The notes: generated by a model not told the origin, from the letters alone. Shown: positions 1-7,936, numbered from the stretch's first letter. The stretch is DNA of 64,000 bases from Klenkia sesuvii (GCF_037083825.1 NZ_JBAPLU010000003.1:257995-321994), one strand, 5' to 3'. Made by a program: numbers and translations.

Positions 1-144
1 GAACCACAGGGCGGGGTCGGTCTCGGACCAGGCGTTGCGCTGGTCGCCCCCGCCGTGCTGGTGCCCGTGCTGGTGCTCCTGCTCGGGGTCGTTCGGGTGC
101 TGGTGGTCGCTGCCGTGGTCGTGCGCAGTGTGCGGGGTGGCCAT
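1..144 (-). CDS. Histidine-rich N-terminus of a protein running off the left edge
   Basis: Only the first 48 codons are in the window, read leftward from ATG at 144. They are very rich in His, Gly, Asp and Gln (HEHQHGHQHGGG-like stretch at residues 22-33), then turn into a more ordinary NAWSETDPALW. A His-rich lead followed by such a segment is seen in some actinobacterial class I SAM-dependent methyltransferases, and a methyltransferase is known to me as a neighbour of DUF6504/HEPN genes, but the fold is not visible here. It follows the HEPN gene on the same strand with an 88-bp gap, so it may be the third gene of the SOS-box operon. A His-rich metal-binding protein is the alternative. Confidence 0.45.
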   Translation of the reverse strand, partial: MATPHTAHDHGSDHQHPNDPEQEHQHGHQHGGGDQRNAWSETDPALWF

Positions 145-232
145 GCGACGACCCTGCGCGGCGGCGGCACCGGGGGCAAGGAACGGTGCCGGATCGGCAA
201 CGTCGGAGGACCGTCGTCGGCCCGGTCGTCGT

Positions 233-766
233 TCACGGCCGGCGGAGCGGCATCACCGGCGCCGCCGGGCGCGCCACGGGTGGACCCGACGACGACCCGG
301 GCAGCCCCGGACCGGGCCCTGCGTCTGCGCGAGGGGTCGCCTCCCCCGCCGACCGCCCCAGGGCGACCTCGACGACGGCCAGGAAGGCCCCCGCGTCGCG
401 GACCAGGTCGTCGGCCTCCCGCTCGGTGACCGCGGAGGACAACCCGGCCTCGGCGGCCGCCCGCTTGGCGGCGCCGGCGGCGAAGAAGGCCGCCCACTCC
501 CCCAGCTCGGGGGCCACCTGGCCGATGAGCACCCAGGCGCTGCGGGGGCGGCGACGCCCCGGCTCGGGCCGGGTGCGCGCGGCCAGCACCGCGGCGGCCC
601 CGCGCAGCGCGGCCAGGTGGGCGGTGGCGTAACGCCATCCTGCGTCGGGCGTGGCCTGGGCCTCCGCCAGCCCCCGGTGGGCCTGGCCGAGCAGCTGGGC
701 CGCGGCCGGCGGCAGCGGCGGGGTGAGAGCGAGCTGACTGGGCGAGAGGACCCGGACCGCGCCCAT
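233..766 (-). CDS. SAV_6107-family HEPN-domain protein
   Basis: The 177-residue product is mostly helical and Ala/Leu-rich, with the segments LLGQAHRGLAEAQ, WRYATAHLAALRGAAAVL and a tail after about residue 130 rich in Pro and Gly. This matches my memory of the SAV_6107 family of HEPN-like four-helix proteins; a canonical HEPN RxxxxH RNase motif is not evident, so nuclease activity is not implied. The ATG overlaps the TGA of the DUF6504 gene by one base, so the two are translationally coupled and share the SOS box upstream. The family commonly sits beside DNA-damage polymerase genes in actinobacteria. Role unknown; DNA-damage response is an inference from the promoter. Confidence 0.75.
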   Translation of the reverse strand: MGAVRVLSPSQLALTPPLPPAAAQLLGQAHRGLAEAQATPDAGWRYATAHLAALRGAAAVLAARTRPEPGRRRPRSAWVLIGQVAPELGEWAAFFAAGAAKRAAAEAGLSSAVTEREADDLVRDAGAFLAVVEVALGRSAGEATPRADAGPGPGLPGSSSGPPVARPAAPVMPLRRP

Positions 767-1032
767 CAGTCGTGCACCCGCACGAGCGTCCAGCGGTCGT
801 CGAACGGCTCCCACGCGAGGTCGAACACCCCTGCGAACGTGGTGCGCGACCGGCCGGCCCGGACCGCCTCGACCCGCCACACCTGGCGGTCGACCTCGGC
901 CCGGTGCTCGACCAGCTGGCCGACCTCGTACCGCCCCTGCCCCCGCCAGAACCGCACCGGCCCAGCCGTGCCCCGCTCGACCAGCACCTCCTCCACCGTG
1001 CAACCCCCTGCACCGACCAGCACCTGGTTCAT
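766..1032 (-). CDS. DUF6504 family protein
   Basis: An 88-residue protein beginning MNQVLVGAGG with a core pattern VRFWRGQGRYEVGQLVEHR...VWRVEA...FDLAWEPFDDRWTLVRVHD. The closely spaced Trp/Tyr/Phe residues and the pattern fit DUF6504, a small beta-rich actinobacterial family often found next to Y-family or DnaE2 polymerase genes. I chose ATG at 1032 rather than an earlier one because a perfect SOS box lies at 1062-1077 and would otherwise fall in the coding sequence; GGGGGAGG precedes the start. It is the first gene of a pair with the HEPN gene. LexA control is inferred. Biochemical role is not known to me. Confidence 0.75.
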   Translation of the reverse strand: MNQVLVGAGGCTVEEVLVERGTAGPVRFWRGQGRYEVGQLVEHRAEVDRQVWRVEAVRAGRSRTTFAGVFDLAWEPFDDRWTLVRVHD

Positions 1033-1061
1033 CGCAGCCACCGCCTCCCCCAACGACCAGT

Positions 1062-1077
1062 TCGAACGCGCGTTCGA
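1062..1077. promoter_or_regulatory. Perfect SOS (LexA) box
   Basis: TCGAACGCGCGTTCGA fits the actinobacterial LexA consensus TCGAAC-N4-GTTCGA with no mismatch and extends one more pair on each side. It lies 30 bp before the DUF6504 start, the right place for LexA to block transcription of the DUF6504-HEPN pair. Confidence 0.85.
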
Positions 1078-1122
1078 ACACGACGAGAACACCATGTCCG
1101 CACCCGGCCGTCAAGCCGGGGC

Positions 1123-1138
1123 TCGAACACGTGTTCCC
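1123..1138. promoter_or_regulatory. Degenerate second SOS-like site
   Basis: TCGAACACGTGTTCCC keeps the left half TCGAAC and the GTTC of the right half, but ends CC instead of GA. It lies 45 bp upstream of the perfect box on the same regulatory side. It may be a weak second LexA site or chance in GC-rich DNA. Confidence 0.4.
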
Positions 1139-1361
1139 CCGGACGGAGGGAGCACACCACGGCCCACCGACACTTCCGTCGATGGCCGGCGGTGGGCACC
1201 GCGCACGGGCCGTCGTCTGGGTGCGCGCGGTGGTGTCGATGGGCTGCTTCGCCCTGCTGCTGCACAGTGTTCGGGTCGACCGCACCGAGCGCCGGCGCGT
1301 CCGGGCCTTCATCCCGATGTTCGTGGCCAGCCGGCGCTGGCCAGCCCGTTCATCCGTCGGC

Positions 1362-1970
1362 TCAGGCCCGGGGTCCGCTGAACCAGCTGTCCGCAGGGAG
1401 GTCGAGCTCGGGCTCGGCGAGGCCCGGGTCGGCCTCCTCGGGGACCCAGGGCCAGAGCTCCCGGACGTCGGGCACTGCGGCGGCGAAGGCCCCGCCGTCG
1501 AGCTCCGTACGTGTCTCCGCGACGCCCAGGCCCGGGGCGAGGACGACGACGGTCAGCGGCCCGGGGGGCGGCACCGGGTTCAGCCAGTAGGACTGGTGCA
1601 CGCTGCGGTTGCCACCGCTCCCGCCCCGACCGTGCAGCACCACGTCCCCCTCGCCGTGCAGGGTGCCCCGGCGCCCGTCGGCGAACTCGATGCCGAGCAG
1701 CAGGCCCCGCCCCCGGCGGCCGCCGAACACGTGCTCGTGCAGCGCGTCGATCGACGTGCGCGCGGTGATCACGAGGTCGAAGGCGACCCCGGTGGAGTAG
1801 ACCTGGGCCCCGACCCAGCTGATGGCGACGTCGTCGGTGCGGGCCAGCAGTCCGACCGACGGCACCCCAGCCGGGACCTCGTTGTCCGGGGGCTCCCAGC
1901 TCGGCGGCTGCCGGACGGCCGACCCGGCGTCGTCGTCGCCGTCCCGGGCACTGGAGGTGTGCGACTGCAT
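1362..1970 (-). CDS. Conserved hypothetical protein
   Basis: A 202-residue soluble protein I cannot assign. It opens with a disordered, charged N-terminus (about residues 1-35), then alternating beta-type segments (VGLLARTDDVAISWVGAQVYSTGVAFDLVITARTS), a Gly/Arg-rich stretch, LTVVVLAPGLGVAETRTELDG near residue 145, and an acidic Trp-containing tail (ELWPWVPEEAD). No signal peptide, membrane helix or catalytic motif is visible. ATG at 1970 is used; a CAGACT hexamer six bases before it could be a leaderless -10. Downstream of and co-directional with the Fic gene with a 30-bp gap, so possibly co-transcribed. Confidence 0.7.
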   Translation of the reverse strand: MQSHTSSARDGDDDAGSAVRQPPSWEPPDNEVPAGVPSVGLLARTDDVAISWVGAQVYSTGVAFDLVITARTSIDALHEHVFGGRRGRGLLLGIEFADGRRGTLHGEGDVVLHGRGGSGGNRSVHQSYWLNPVPPPGPLTVVVLAPGLGVAETRTELDGGAFAAAVPDVRELWPWVPEEADPGLAEPELDLPADSWFSGPRA

Positions 1971-2000
1971 GGGGCGAGTCTGCCCGACCGCGGCCGAGGG

Positions 2001-3194
2001 TCAACGGCGCCGGCCGGCCCGGGCCGCGAAGGCGTCGAGCGCATCGAGCACCTCGCGGGCCTGCCACATGCGGTTGCGGCGCCGGCCGGTGAACTCGCTG
2101 ACGACGCCGGCCGCCTCGAGGGGGGCGATGGCCCGAGGGACGTTCTGCGCGGGCACGCCGAGCTCGCGCACGACCGCCGCGGCGTCGACCACCGGCTGGC
2201 GGACCAGCAGGTCGGCCAGCCGCCACGCGGTGGCGTCCGAGCGCGCCCGGACGACGTCGCCCCAGCCCGCCCGCACGGCGCGCAGCTGCTCGACCAGCTC
2301 GGTGGCGTTCGTGATGGCGGCCAGGGTGCCCCGGGTGAACGCCCCGACGACGGGGTCGAGGTCGCCCTGCCGGTAGGCGGTCAGCGCGTCGAAGTAGCCC
2401 GCGACGTCGACGAGCAGGCCGGCCGACACCGGGACCGTCACCGCCCGCGTGACGCCGTGGTGGCGGAGCAGGCAGTGCACCAGCGCGCGGCCGGTGCGGC
2501 CGTTGCCGTCGGGGAACGGGTGGATGGTCTCGAACTGCGCGTGCGCCACGGCCGCCAGCACCAGCGGCGCGAGGTCGGTGCGCACGGCGAACTGGGTGAG
2601 GTCGGCGACCAGGTCGGGGACGTCGGCGGCGACCGGGGCGACGTACTCGGCCTCGTGCGGGCCGTAGGAGGTGCCGCCGACCCATACCTGCTCGCTGCGC
2701 CACCGGCCGGCGATCGCCGGCTCCGTGTCGTGCAGCAAGGCGTGGTGCATGGCCAGCACGGCCGCCGGGCTGGGCGCGTCGGCGAGGTCGAGCGCGGCCT
2801 GCATCGCGGCGACGTTCCCCACCACGGCCTCGGCGTTGCGCGTCGAGGGCGAGCCGAGCTCGGCGACGGCGATCGCGCGGGCCCCCGAGGTCAGCTGCTC
2901 GATGCGTGAGGAGGACGCCGACTCGGTGCGCAGCAGCACCGCGGCGAACGGGGCCACCTCGGCACCCATGCGGGTGTCGAAGCGGGCGATCTCCGCGGCA
3001 GCGTCCTCCGCGCCCCGCAGCACGTCGCGGGACACCTGCGGCGTGCGCCCGTTGATGGTCGGCACGACCGCGGCGCGGTAGGGGCCGGCGTGCCGGAGCC
3101 GGACGGCACGGGGCACCACGTCGTCGGGCAACCCAGGGCGCCACGGCACCTCACGGCTCCCGAGCGCGGGCCACCCCTCCCCATCTGCGAACAC
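2001..3194 (-). CDS. Fic family AMP-transferase-type protein
   Basis: The 397-residue protein carries the complete Fic signature HPFPDGNGRTGR at about residues 225-236, with the catalytic His and the Asp/Asn/Arg that hold ATP and Mg. Such proteins usually transfer AMP to hydroxyl groups on target proteins, or remove it. Upstream, SSRIEQ at about 95-100 resembles the class II inhibitory helix (S/T-xxx-E), so the enzyme is probably autoinhibited. The last 60 residues (DAAAVVRELGV...RRNRMWQAREVLDALD) look like a winged helix, typical of Fic/DOC proteins with a C-terminal HTH. GTG at 3194 is chosen because TACGAT lies six bases before it; an in-frame GTG at 3245 is possible. No toxin partner is adjacent. 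Confidence 0.88.
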   Translation of the reverse strand: MFADGEGWPALGSREVPWRPGLPDDVVPRAVRLRHAGPYRAAVVPTINGRTPQVSRDVLRGAEDAAAEIARFDTRMGAEVAPFAAVLLRTESASSSRIEQLTSGARAIAVAELGSPSTRNAEAVVGNVAAMQAALDLADAPSPAAVLAMHHALLHDTEPAIAGRWRSEQVWVGGTSYGPHEAEYVAPVAADVPDLVADLTQFAVRTDLAPLVLAAVAHAQFETIHPFPDGNGRTGRALVHCLLRHHGVTRAVTVPVSAGLLVDVAGYFDALTAYRQGDLDPVVGAFTRGTLAAITNATELVEQLRAVRAGWGDVVRARSDATAWRLADLLVRQPVVDAAAVVRELGVPAQNVPRAIAPLEAAGVVSEFTGRRRNRMWQAREVLDALDAFAARAGRRR

Positions 3195-3200
3195 CCGCCC

Positions 3201-3206
3201 ATCGTA
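3201..3206 (-). promoter_or_regulatory. -10 element of leaderless Fic promoter
   Basis: On the minus strand TACGAT lies six bases before GTG at 3194. This spacing puts the transcription start on or next to the start codon. Confidence 0.55.
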
Positions 3207-3267
3207 TTCGCAGTTGCCGCCGAAGTGCGAACAAGAGGTGGGCACTGGCGCACGTCGGTGATGGTGC

Positions 3268-3273
3268 GACGAT
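3268..3273 (+). promoter_or_regulatory. -10 element of leaderless YbaK-like gene promoter
   Basis: GACGAT precedes GTG at 3280 by six bases. Its first base differs from the usual T. Confidence 0.4.
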
Positions 3274-3279
3274 CACGTC

Positions 3280-3762
3280 GTGACGTCGACCGAGCACCCG
3301 ATGGTGGCCCACGTGCAGCGCGTCCTGCGGGACGCGGGGGCGACCGGTGAGGTGCAGCACCTGACCGAGAGCGCCCGCACCGCGCAGCAGGCCGCCGACG
3401 CCCTCGGGGTCGAGGTGGGGGCCATCGCCAGCAGCCTGGTGTTCGAGGTCGACGGGAACCCGGTGCTGGTGCTCACCAGCGGCGCGCACCGCGTCGACAC
3501 CGCCAAGGTGGCCGCGCTGCTCGGCGTCCCGGAGCTCACCAAGGCGAGCGCCGCCTTCGTGCGCGAGCACACCGGGCAGGCCATCGGCGGGGTCGCGCCG
3601 GTCGGGCACCCCGAGCCGATCGGCACCGTGGTCGACATCACCCTGGCCCGGCACCCGCAGGTGTGGGCCGCCGCCGGGCACCCGCACACCGTCTTCCCGA
3701 CGACCTACGACGAGCTGCTGCGCATCACCGCCGGCACCGCGGCCGAGGTCGATGCGGGCTGA
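3280..3762 (+). CDS. YbaK/EbsC-family aminoacyl-tRNA deacylase
   Basis: The 160-residue protein is a single YbaK/ProX-type editing domain. It has the opening helix MVAHVQRVLRDAG, the conserved TAQQAADALGVEVGAIASSLVF segment with its Lys/Ser replaced region near residue 45, DTAKVAALLGVPELTKASAAFVREHTGQAIGGVAPVGHP in the middle, and AAGHPHTVFPTTYDELLRIT at the end. Such proteins hydrolyse mischarged tRNAs such as Cys-tRNA-Pro in trans. It stands divergent from the Fic gene with 85 bp between starts. No membrane or signal segments. Function assigned from family resemblance only. Confidence 0.85.
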   Translation: MTSTEHPMVAHVQRVLRDAGATGEVQHLTESARTAQQAADALGVEVGAIASSLVFEVDGNPVLVLTSGAHRVDTAKVAALLGVPELTKASAAFVREHTGQAIGGVAPVGHPEPIGTVVDITLARHPQVWAAAGHPHTVFPTTYDELLRITAGTAAEVDAG

Positions 3763-3818
3763 CGCCGGCTGACCGGATGGGCGCACCGGTGGGAGGATCA
3801 CCCCATGGAGCGCGCCGC

Positions 3819-4385
3819 ATGAGTGCACCGACCACCCGGGTGACCGAGCTGCCCACCGCGTGGATGCGCGAGCACCTGCACGAGGCGCTCGCGATCTACG
3901 GCCGCGCCATGGGGTACGGAGAGTCGGTCGTGGCCGGCCGGTACGGCTACGCCGTCCAGCACACCGACCGCCCCGGGTTCCGCGCCGTCGGGGCCTTCGC
4001 CGGCGGGCCGGACGGCGAGCACCTGGTCGGGTTCGGCTACGGCTACCTGGTGGCACCCGGGCAGTGGTGGCACGACCAGGTCAAGCACGCCCTGGACCGG
4101 CGCACGGCCAAGCGCTGGCTGCCCGGCGGGTTCGAGGTCTGCGAACTGCACGTCGACCCCGACCACCAGAGCCAGGGCCTGGGTCGGCAGCTGCTGCACG
4201 CCCTGGTGCGCGACCTGCCGCACCCGGCCGCCCTGCTGTCCACACCCGACGCCGACACCAAGGCCTTCCGGCTCTACCGGGCCGACGGCTTCGTCGACCT
4301 GGCCCGCAACCACCACTTCCCCGGCGACGCCCGTCCCTTCGCCATCCTCGGCGCCCGCTTGCCGATCGGGTCCCCGGCCACGTGA
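3819..4385 (+). CDS. GNAT family N-acetyltransferase
   Basis: A 188-residue protein with GNAT features: substrate-side helices at the N-terminus, a beta strand VCELHVDPDHQSQGLGRQLL at about residues 108-127 that contains the acetyl-CoA pyrophosphate loop (QSQGLG), and the late strand/helix KAFRLYRADGFVDL. The acceptor is unknown. The strong GGGAGG at 3791-3796 is 22 bases from this ATG but only eight from an upstream ATG at 3805 that encodes just five residues (MERAA) and ends in ATGA overlapping the real start, so coupling from a mini-cistron is possible. Its stop overlaps the GTG of the carotenoid oxidoreductase (GTGA). Confidence 0.82.
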   Translation: MSAPTTRVTELPTAWMREHLHEALAIYGRAMGYGESVVAGRYGYAVQHTDRPGFRAVGAFAGGPDGEHLVGFGYGYLVAPGQWWHDQVKHALDRRTAKRWLPGGFEVCELHVDPDHQSQGLGRQLLHALVRDLPHPAALLSTPDADTKAFRLYRADGFVDLARNHHFPGDARPFAILGARLPIGSPAT

Positions 4386-5983
4386 CCGACGCCGTCGTCG
4401 TCGGTTCCGGGCACAACGGGCTGGTCGCCGCCTGCCACCTGGCCGTCGCGGGCCTGCAGGTCGAGGTCGTGGAGGCCGACGAGGTCCTCGGCGGTGCGGT
4501 CTCCACCGTCGAGCGCTGGCCCGGGGTGCGGGTCGACCGCGGTTCCAGCGCGCACGTGATCGTGCGGCACTCGGGCATCGTCGAGGAGCTGGGCCTGGCC
4601 GACCACGGCCTGCGCTACGTCGACTGCGACCCGTGGGGCTTCGCCCCGGCCCCCCAGCCGGGCTGCGACGGCCCCGACGGCCGGCCGCTGGTCTTCTCCG
4701 TCGACCTGGACGCCACCTGCGCCTCGATCGAGGCCGCCTGCGGGTCCGCCGACGCCACGGCCTACCGGCGCTTCGTCGAGGTGTGGGGACCGCGCAGCGA
4801 GCGCATCGTGCGGGCCTTCGGCGACCGGCCCAGCCCCGGCCGGTTGGCGCGGCACCTGTGGCCGTTGGGTGCCCCCGCGAAGGGCCGCGCCCGCACCTCC
4901 GGCGGCGAGCTCGCCACCGACTTCCTCGGCTCGGGCGACGCGCTGCTGGACAAGTGGTTCACCAGCGAGCGGCTCAAGGCGGCGCTGGCCTGGTTCGGCG
5001 CGCAGTCCGGGCCGCCCATGTCCGAACCAGGGACGGCGGCCATGGTCGGCTGGGCGGCCCTGCTGCACACCACCCCGCCCGGTCACCCGGTCGGCGGTTC
5101 CGGCGGGTTGACCGCGGCGCTCCGGCGCAAGCTCGAGGCCCACGGCGGTCGGGTCACCCTCGGCGACGGCGCCGCCTCGCTCCTGGTCGGCGACGGTCGG
5201 GTCACCGGCGTCGTCCTGCAGTCCGGACGGCGCATCGCGGCCGGCACCGTGGTCGCCGCCTGCCACGTGGGGGCCACCCGCGCCATCGCCGGCGAGCACG
5301 CGCCCCCCGCGCTGCGCGACGCCGATCCCCCGCTGGGCAACGGCTTCGGCCTCGTCGTCCGCTGCCTGACCGACGCGCTGCCGGCCTACCCCGGCGTCGA
5401 CCCGGCCGACTCGTTGCAGGGACTGCAACTGCTGTGCACCGACCGTGCGGTGCTGGCCCGCGCGCACGGCGACTGGCAGGCCGGGGACCTGCCCCGCGAG
5501 CCGGTGCCGCTGGCGATGAGCTTCTCCGCCAGCGACGACACCCTCGCCCCGCCCGGCCAGCACGTGGTCACCATCTGGGGCCAGTGGTACCCCTACACCC
5601 TCGGCGAAGGCCGCGGTTGGGACGCGATCGCCGAGGCCGAGGCCGCCCGCCTGGTCGACGCCGTCGACCGGTTCGCACCCGGGTTCGCCGACTCGGTGCA
5701 GCGGCTGTACATCCAGACTCCCCTCGAGCTGGAGCGCGAGCTGCGGCTGCCCCGCGGCAACGTGATGCACGTGGAGATGTCGCTGGCCTCCATGTTCGCC
5801 TTCCGGCCCACGCCTGCGCTGTCCGGCCACCGGGTACCGGGGCTCTCCGGGCTCTACCTCGCCGGCGCCTCCACCCATCCCGGCGGCGGCGTCAGCGGCA
5901 ACAGCGGCCGGACGGCGGCCCGCACCGTGCTGGCCGACCGCGGAGACCGGGTGCGCGCGCTGAGCCGCCTTCTGCGCCGGTGA
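4382..5983 (+). CDS. CrtO/phytoene-dehydrogenase-like FAD oxidoreductase
   Basis: The 533-residue protein begins with a dinucleotide-binding fold (VVVGSGHNGLVAACHL at residues 5-20, followed by VEVVEADEVLGGAVST) and ends with the flavin-contacting block GLYLAGASTHPGGGVSG. That C-terminal block and MHVEMSLASMFAFRP before it are typical of CrtO-type ketolases and related carotenoid desaturases, which at 510-540 residues match this length. It probably oxidises a carotenoid (4-keto group or extra double bond). GTG at 4382 overlaps the acetyltransferase stop, and the stop overlaps the next start, so it is inside a coupled operon with CruF-like and glycosyltransferase genes. Exact reaction is not decidable from sequence. 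Confidence 0.8.
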   Translation: MTDAVVVGSGHNGLVAACHLAVAGLQVEVVEADEVLGGAVSTVERWPGVRVDRGSSAHVIVRHSGIVEELGLADHGLRYVDCDPWGFAPAPQPGCDGPDGRPLVFSVDLDATCASIEAACGSADATAYRRFVEVWGPRSERIVRAFGDRPSPGRLARHLWPLGAPAKGRARTSGGELATDFLGSGDALLDKWFTSERLKAALAWFGAQSGPPMSEPGTAAMVGWAALLHTTPPGHPVGGSGGLTAALRRKLEAHGGRVTLGDGAASLLVGDGRVTGVVLQSGRRIAAGTVVAACHVGATRAIAGEHAPPALRDADPPLGNGFGLVVRCLTDALPAYPGVDPADSLQGLQLLCTDRAVLARAHGDWQAGDLPREPVPLAMSFSASDDTLAPPGQHVVTIWGQWYPYTLGEGRGWDAIAEAEAARLVDAVDRFAPGFADSVQRLYIQTPLELERELRLPRGNVMHVEMSLASMFAFRPTPALSGHRVPGLSGLYLAGASTHPGGGVSGNSGRTAARTVLADRGDRVRALSRLLRR

Positions 5984-6822
5984 GCTCGATCCCGTCCGCG
6001 GCGGCCCGGGTGCCCTGGGCCCTAACCGCCGCCCTGCTGGGCACCGCGATCGCCTACCCGCTCGTCGACGGCGGGGCCCGCGACGCGGTCAGCTGGACCA
6101 TCGTGCTGCTGGGCTCGGCGCTGACCGTGCTGCACGCGGGGCTGTCCCGCGGGTGGCGCACCGGGGCGACCGTCGCCGGGCTCACCGTGCTGGCGTCGGT
6201 GGTGTTCGAGTCGGTGGGCCTGGCCACCGGGTTCCCCTACGGCAGCTACACCTACAGCGACACCCTGGGCCCGACGCTGCTGGGCGTCCCGTTCCTGGTG
6301 CCGCTGGCCTGGCTGATGATGGTGTGGCCCAGCTGGTTGCTGGCCGCGCGGCTGGTGCCGGGCCCCCGCGCGGGGCGGGTCGCCGTGGCCGCCTCCGTGT
6401 TCGCCGCGTGGGACGTCGTCCTGGACCCCCAGCTCGTGCAGGCCGGGTACTGGACGTGGGCGCACCCCTCCCCCGGCCTGCCCGGCATCGACACGGTGCC
6501 GTTGACCAACCTCGCCGGCTGGCTCCTGGCCGGGGTGGTGCTCATGACCGCGCTCGACCTGCTGGTGGCCGGGCAGCCGGCGGCGCTGGACGACCACGCG
6601 CCGCTGGTGGCGCTGGCCTGGATGGTGCTCGGTGGCGCACTGGCCCACGCCGTCTGGCTGGACCTGCCCGGGTCTGCGGTCTGGGGCGTCGTGGTGAGCG
6701 CTCCGGTCCTGGTCGCCCTCGCGCTGCACCACCGCCGGCAGGTCCCCCCCACCAGCACACCCGCCGCCCGGGGGCCGTCGCACGACGCCCAGGACCCGCT
6801 CCAGCCCGGTTCTGGGTCCTGA
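5980..6822 (+). CDS. cruF: Carotenoid 1',2'-hydratase-like membrane protein (DUF422, CruF type)
   Basis: A 280-residue integral membrane protein with about seven hydrophobic segments. Diagnostic pieces are ESVGLATGFPYGSYTY at about residue 75, VPFLVPLAWLMMVWPS, and ASVFAAWDVVLDPQL followed by GYWTW; the buried Glu, Tyr, Asp pattern is that of the DUF422/CruF/CrtC-type hydratases, which add water to the end of acyclic carotenoids. In cyanobacteria cruF neighbours the glycosyltransferase gene cruG; the same arrangement is seen here with only seven bases to the next gene. GTG at 5980 overlaps the oxidoreductase stop. The last 25 residues are a hydrophilic Pro/Ser/Thr tail. Confidence 0.82.
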   Translation: MSSIPSAAARVPWALTAALLGTAIAYPLVDGGARDAVSWTIVLLGSALTVLHAGLSRGWRTGATVAGLTVLASVVFESVGLATGFPYGSYTYSDTLGPTLLGVPFLVPLAWLMMVWPSWLLAARLVPGPRAGRVAVAASVFAAWDVVLDPQLVQAGYWTWAHPSPGLPGIDTVPLTNLAGWLLAGVVLMTALDLLVAGQPAALDDHAPLVALAWMVLGGALAHAVWLDLPGSAVWGVVVSAPVLVALALHHRRQVPPTSTPAARGPSHDAQDPLQPGSGS

Positions 6823-6829
6823 GCACCAC

Positions 6830-7936
6830 ATGACGGCGCGAGGAAGGCGGCGGGTGCGGCGGGTGCAGGGGGTGCTCGCGGGTGCCGCGGTGGCCGGGGC
6901 GGTGCACGCCGCCGTCAACGCCCGGTTGCTGCGCACCCCACCGGCGGACCCGCCGGCCACCGCCGCGCGGGTGCGGGTGGTCGTCCCGGCGCGCGACGAG
7001 GCCCACCAGCTGGGTCCCTGCCTCGATGCGCTGACCGGGCAGACCGGTGTCCCCCGCCTCGACGTCGTGGTCGTCGACGACGGCTCCACCGACGGCACCG
7101 CCGCCGTGGCCGCCGCGCACGGCGCGCGCGTGCTGGCCGCACCTCCGCCGCCCCCGGGGTGGCTGGGCAAACCGAACGCCTGCGCGCGGGGCGCCGCCGA
7201 GGCCGACGACGTCGACGTGCTGGTGTTCGTCGACGCCGACGTGCGGCTGGCCCCGCACGCCGTGGCCGGCGCGGTCGCCCTGCTCGACGCCCACCGCCTC
7301 GACCTGGTGTCGCCCTGGCCCCGGCAGCTGGCGGTCACGCCCGTCGAGCGGTTGGTGCAGCCGCTGCAGCAGTGGCTGTGGGCCACCACCCTCCCGCTGC
7401 GGTTGGCCGAGGGGCCCGGTCGGCCGTCGATGGCGGCGGCGAACGGCCAGTTCCTCGTCGTCCGGCGGGTGGCCTACGAGCGGGCCGGCGGCCACGGGGC
7501 GGTGCGTGGCGAGGTGCTCGAGGACATCGCCCTGCTGCGGGCGGTGAAGCGGTCGGGTGGTCGCGGTGTCGTGGTCGACGGGTCGGCCTCGGCCCGCACC
7601 CGCATGTACGCCGGCGCTGCCGAGCTCGCCGCCGGGTACGAGAAGTCGCTGTGGTCGGCCCTGGGCGGGTCCCCGGCGGGCAGCATCGTCGCCGGGGCCG
7701 CGCTGGCGGCGGTGTGGGTGCTGCCCCCGCTGGCCGGCGGACGGGCGGGGTTGGTGGGCTACCTCGCCGGCGTGGCCGGCCGGGCGGCGACCGCGCGGCG
7801 CACGGGCGGCCGGGTGTGGCCCGACAGCCTCACCCACCCGCTGGGCGTGCTGGCGCTGGACGTGCTGCTGGTCCGGTCGGTGCTCGGCCACCACCGTGGG
7901 ACGCTGCGCTGGCGGGGCCGCACACTGACCGGGTGA
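6830..7936 (+). CDS. Family 2 glycosyltransferase (CruG-like, probable carotenoid glycosyltransferase)
   Basis: A 368-residue GT-A protein: a short hydrophobic N-terminal segment (residues 12-30), RVVVPARDEAHQLGPCLDAL, VVVVDDGSTDGT at about 78-89 (nucleotide-sugar Asp pair), LVFVDADVRL with the DxD at about 133-135, an acceptor region with EDIALLRAVKRSGG where EDxxL stands in for the usual ED catalytic motif, and hydrophobic C-terminal helices (SIVAGAALAAVWVLPPLAGG). The neighbourhood suggests it glycosylates the hydroxyl made by the CruF-like hydratase. Stop overlaps the next GTG. A general polyprenol or wall glycosyltransferase cannot be excluded. Confidence 0.8.
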   Translation: MTARGRRRVRRVQGVLAGAAVAGAVHAAVNARLLRTPPADPPATAARVRVVVPARDEAHQLGPCLDALTGQTGVPRLDVVVVDDGSTDGTAAVAAAHGARVLAAPPPPPGWLGKPNACARGAAEADDVDVLVFVDADVRLAPHAVAGAVALLDAHRLDLVSPWPRQLAVTPVERLVQPLQQWLWATTLPLRLAEGPGRPSMAAANGQFLVVRRVAYERAGGHGAVRGEVLEDIALLRAVKRSGGRGVVVDGSASARTRMYAGAAELAAGYEKSLWSALGGSPAGSIVAGAALAAVWVLPPLAGGRAGLVGYLAGVAGRAATARRTGGRVWPDSLTHPLGVLALDVLLVRSVLGHHRGTLRWRGRTLTG

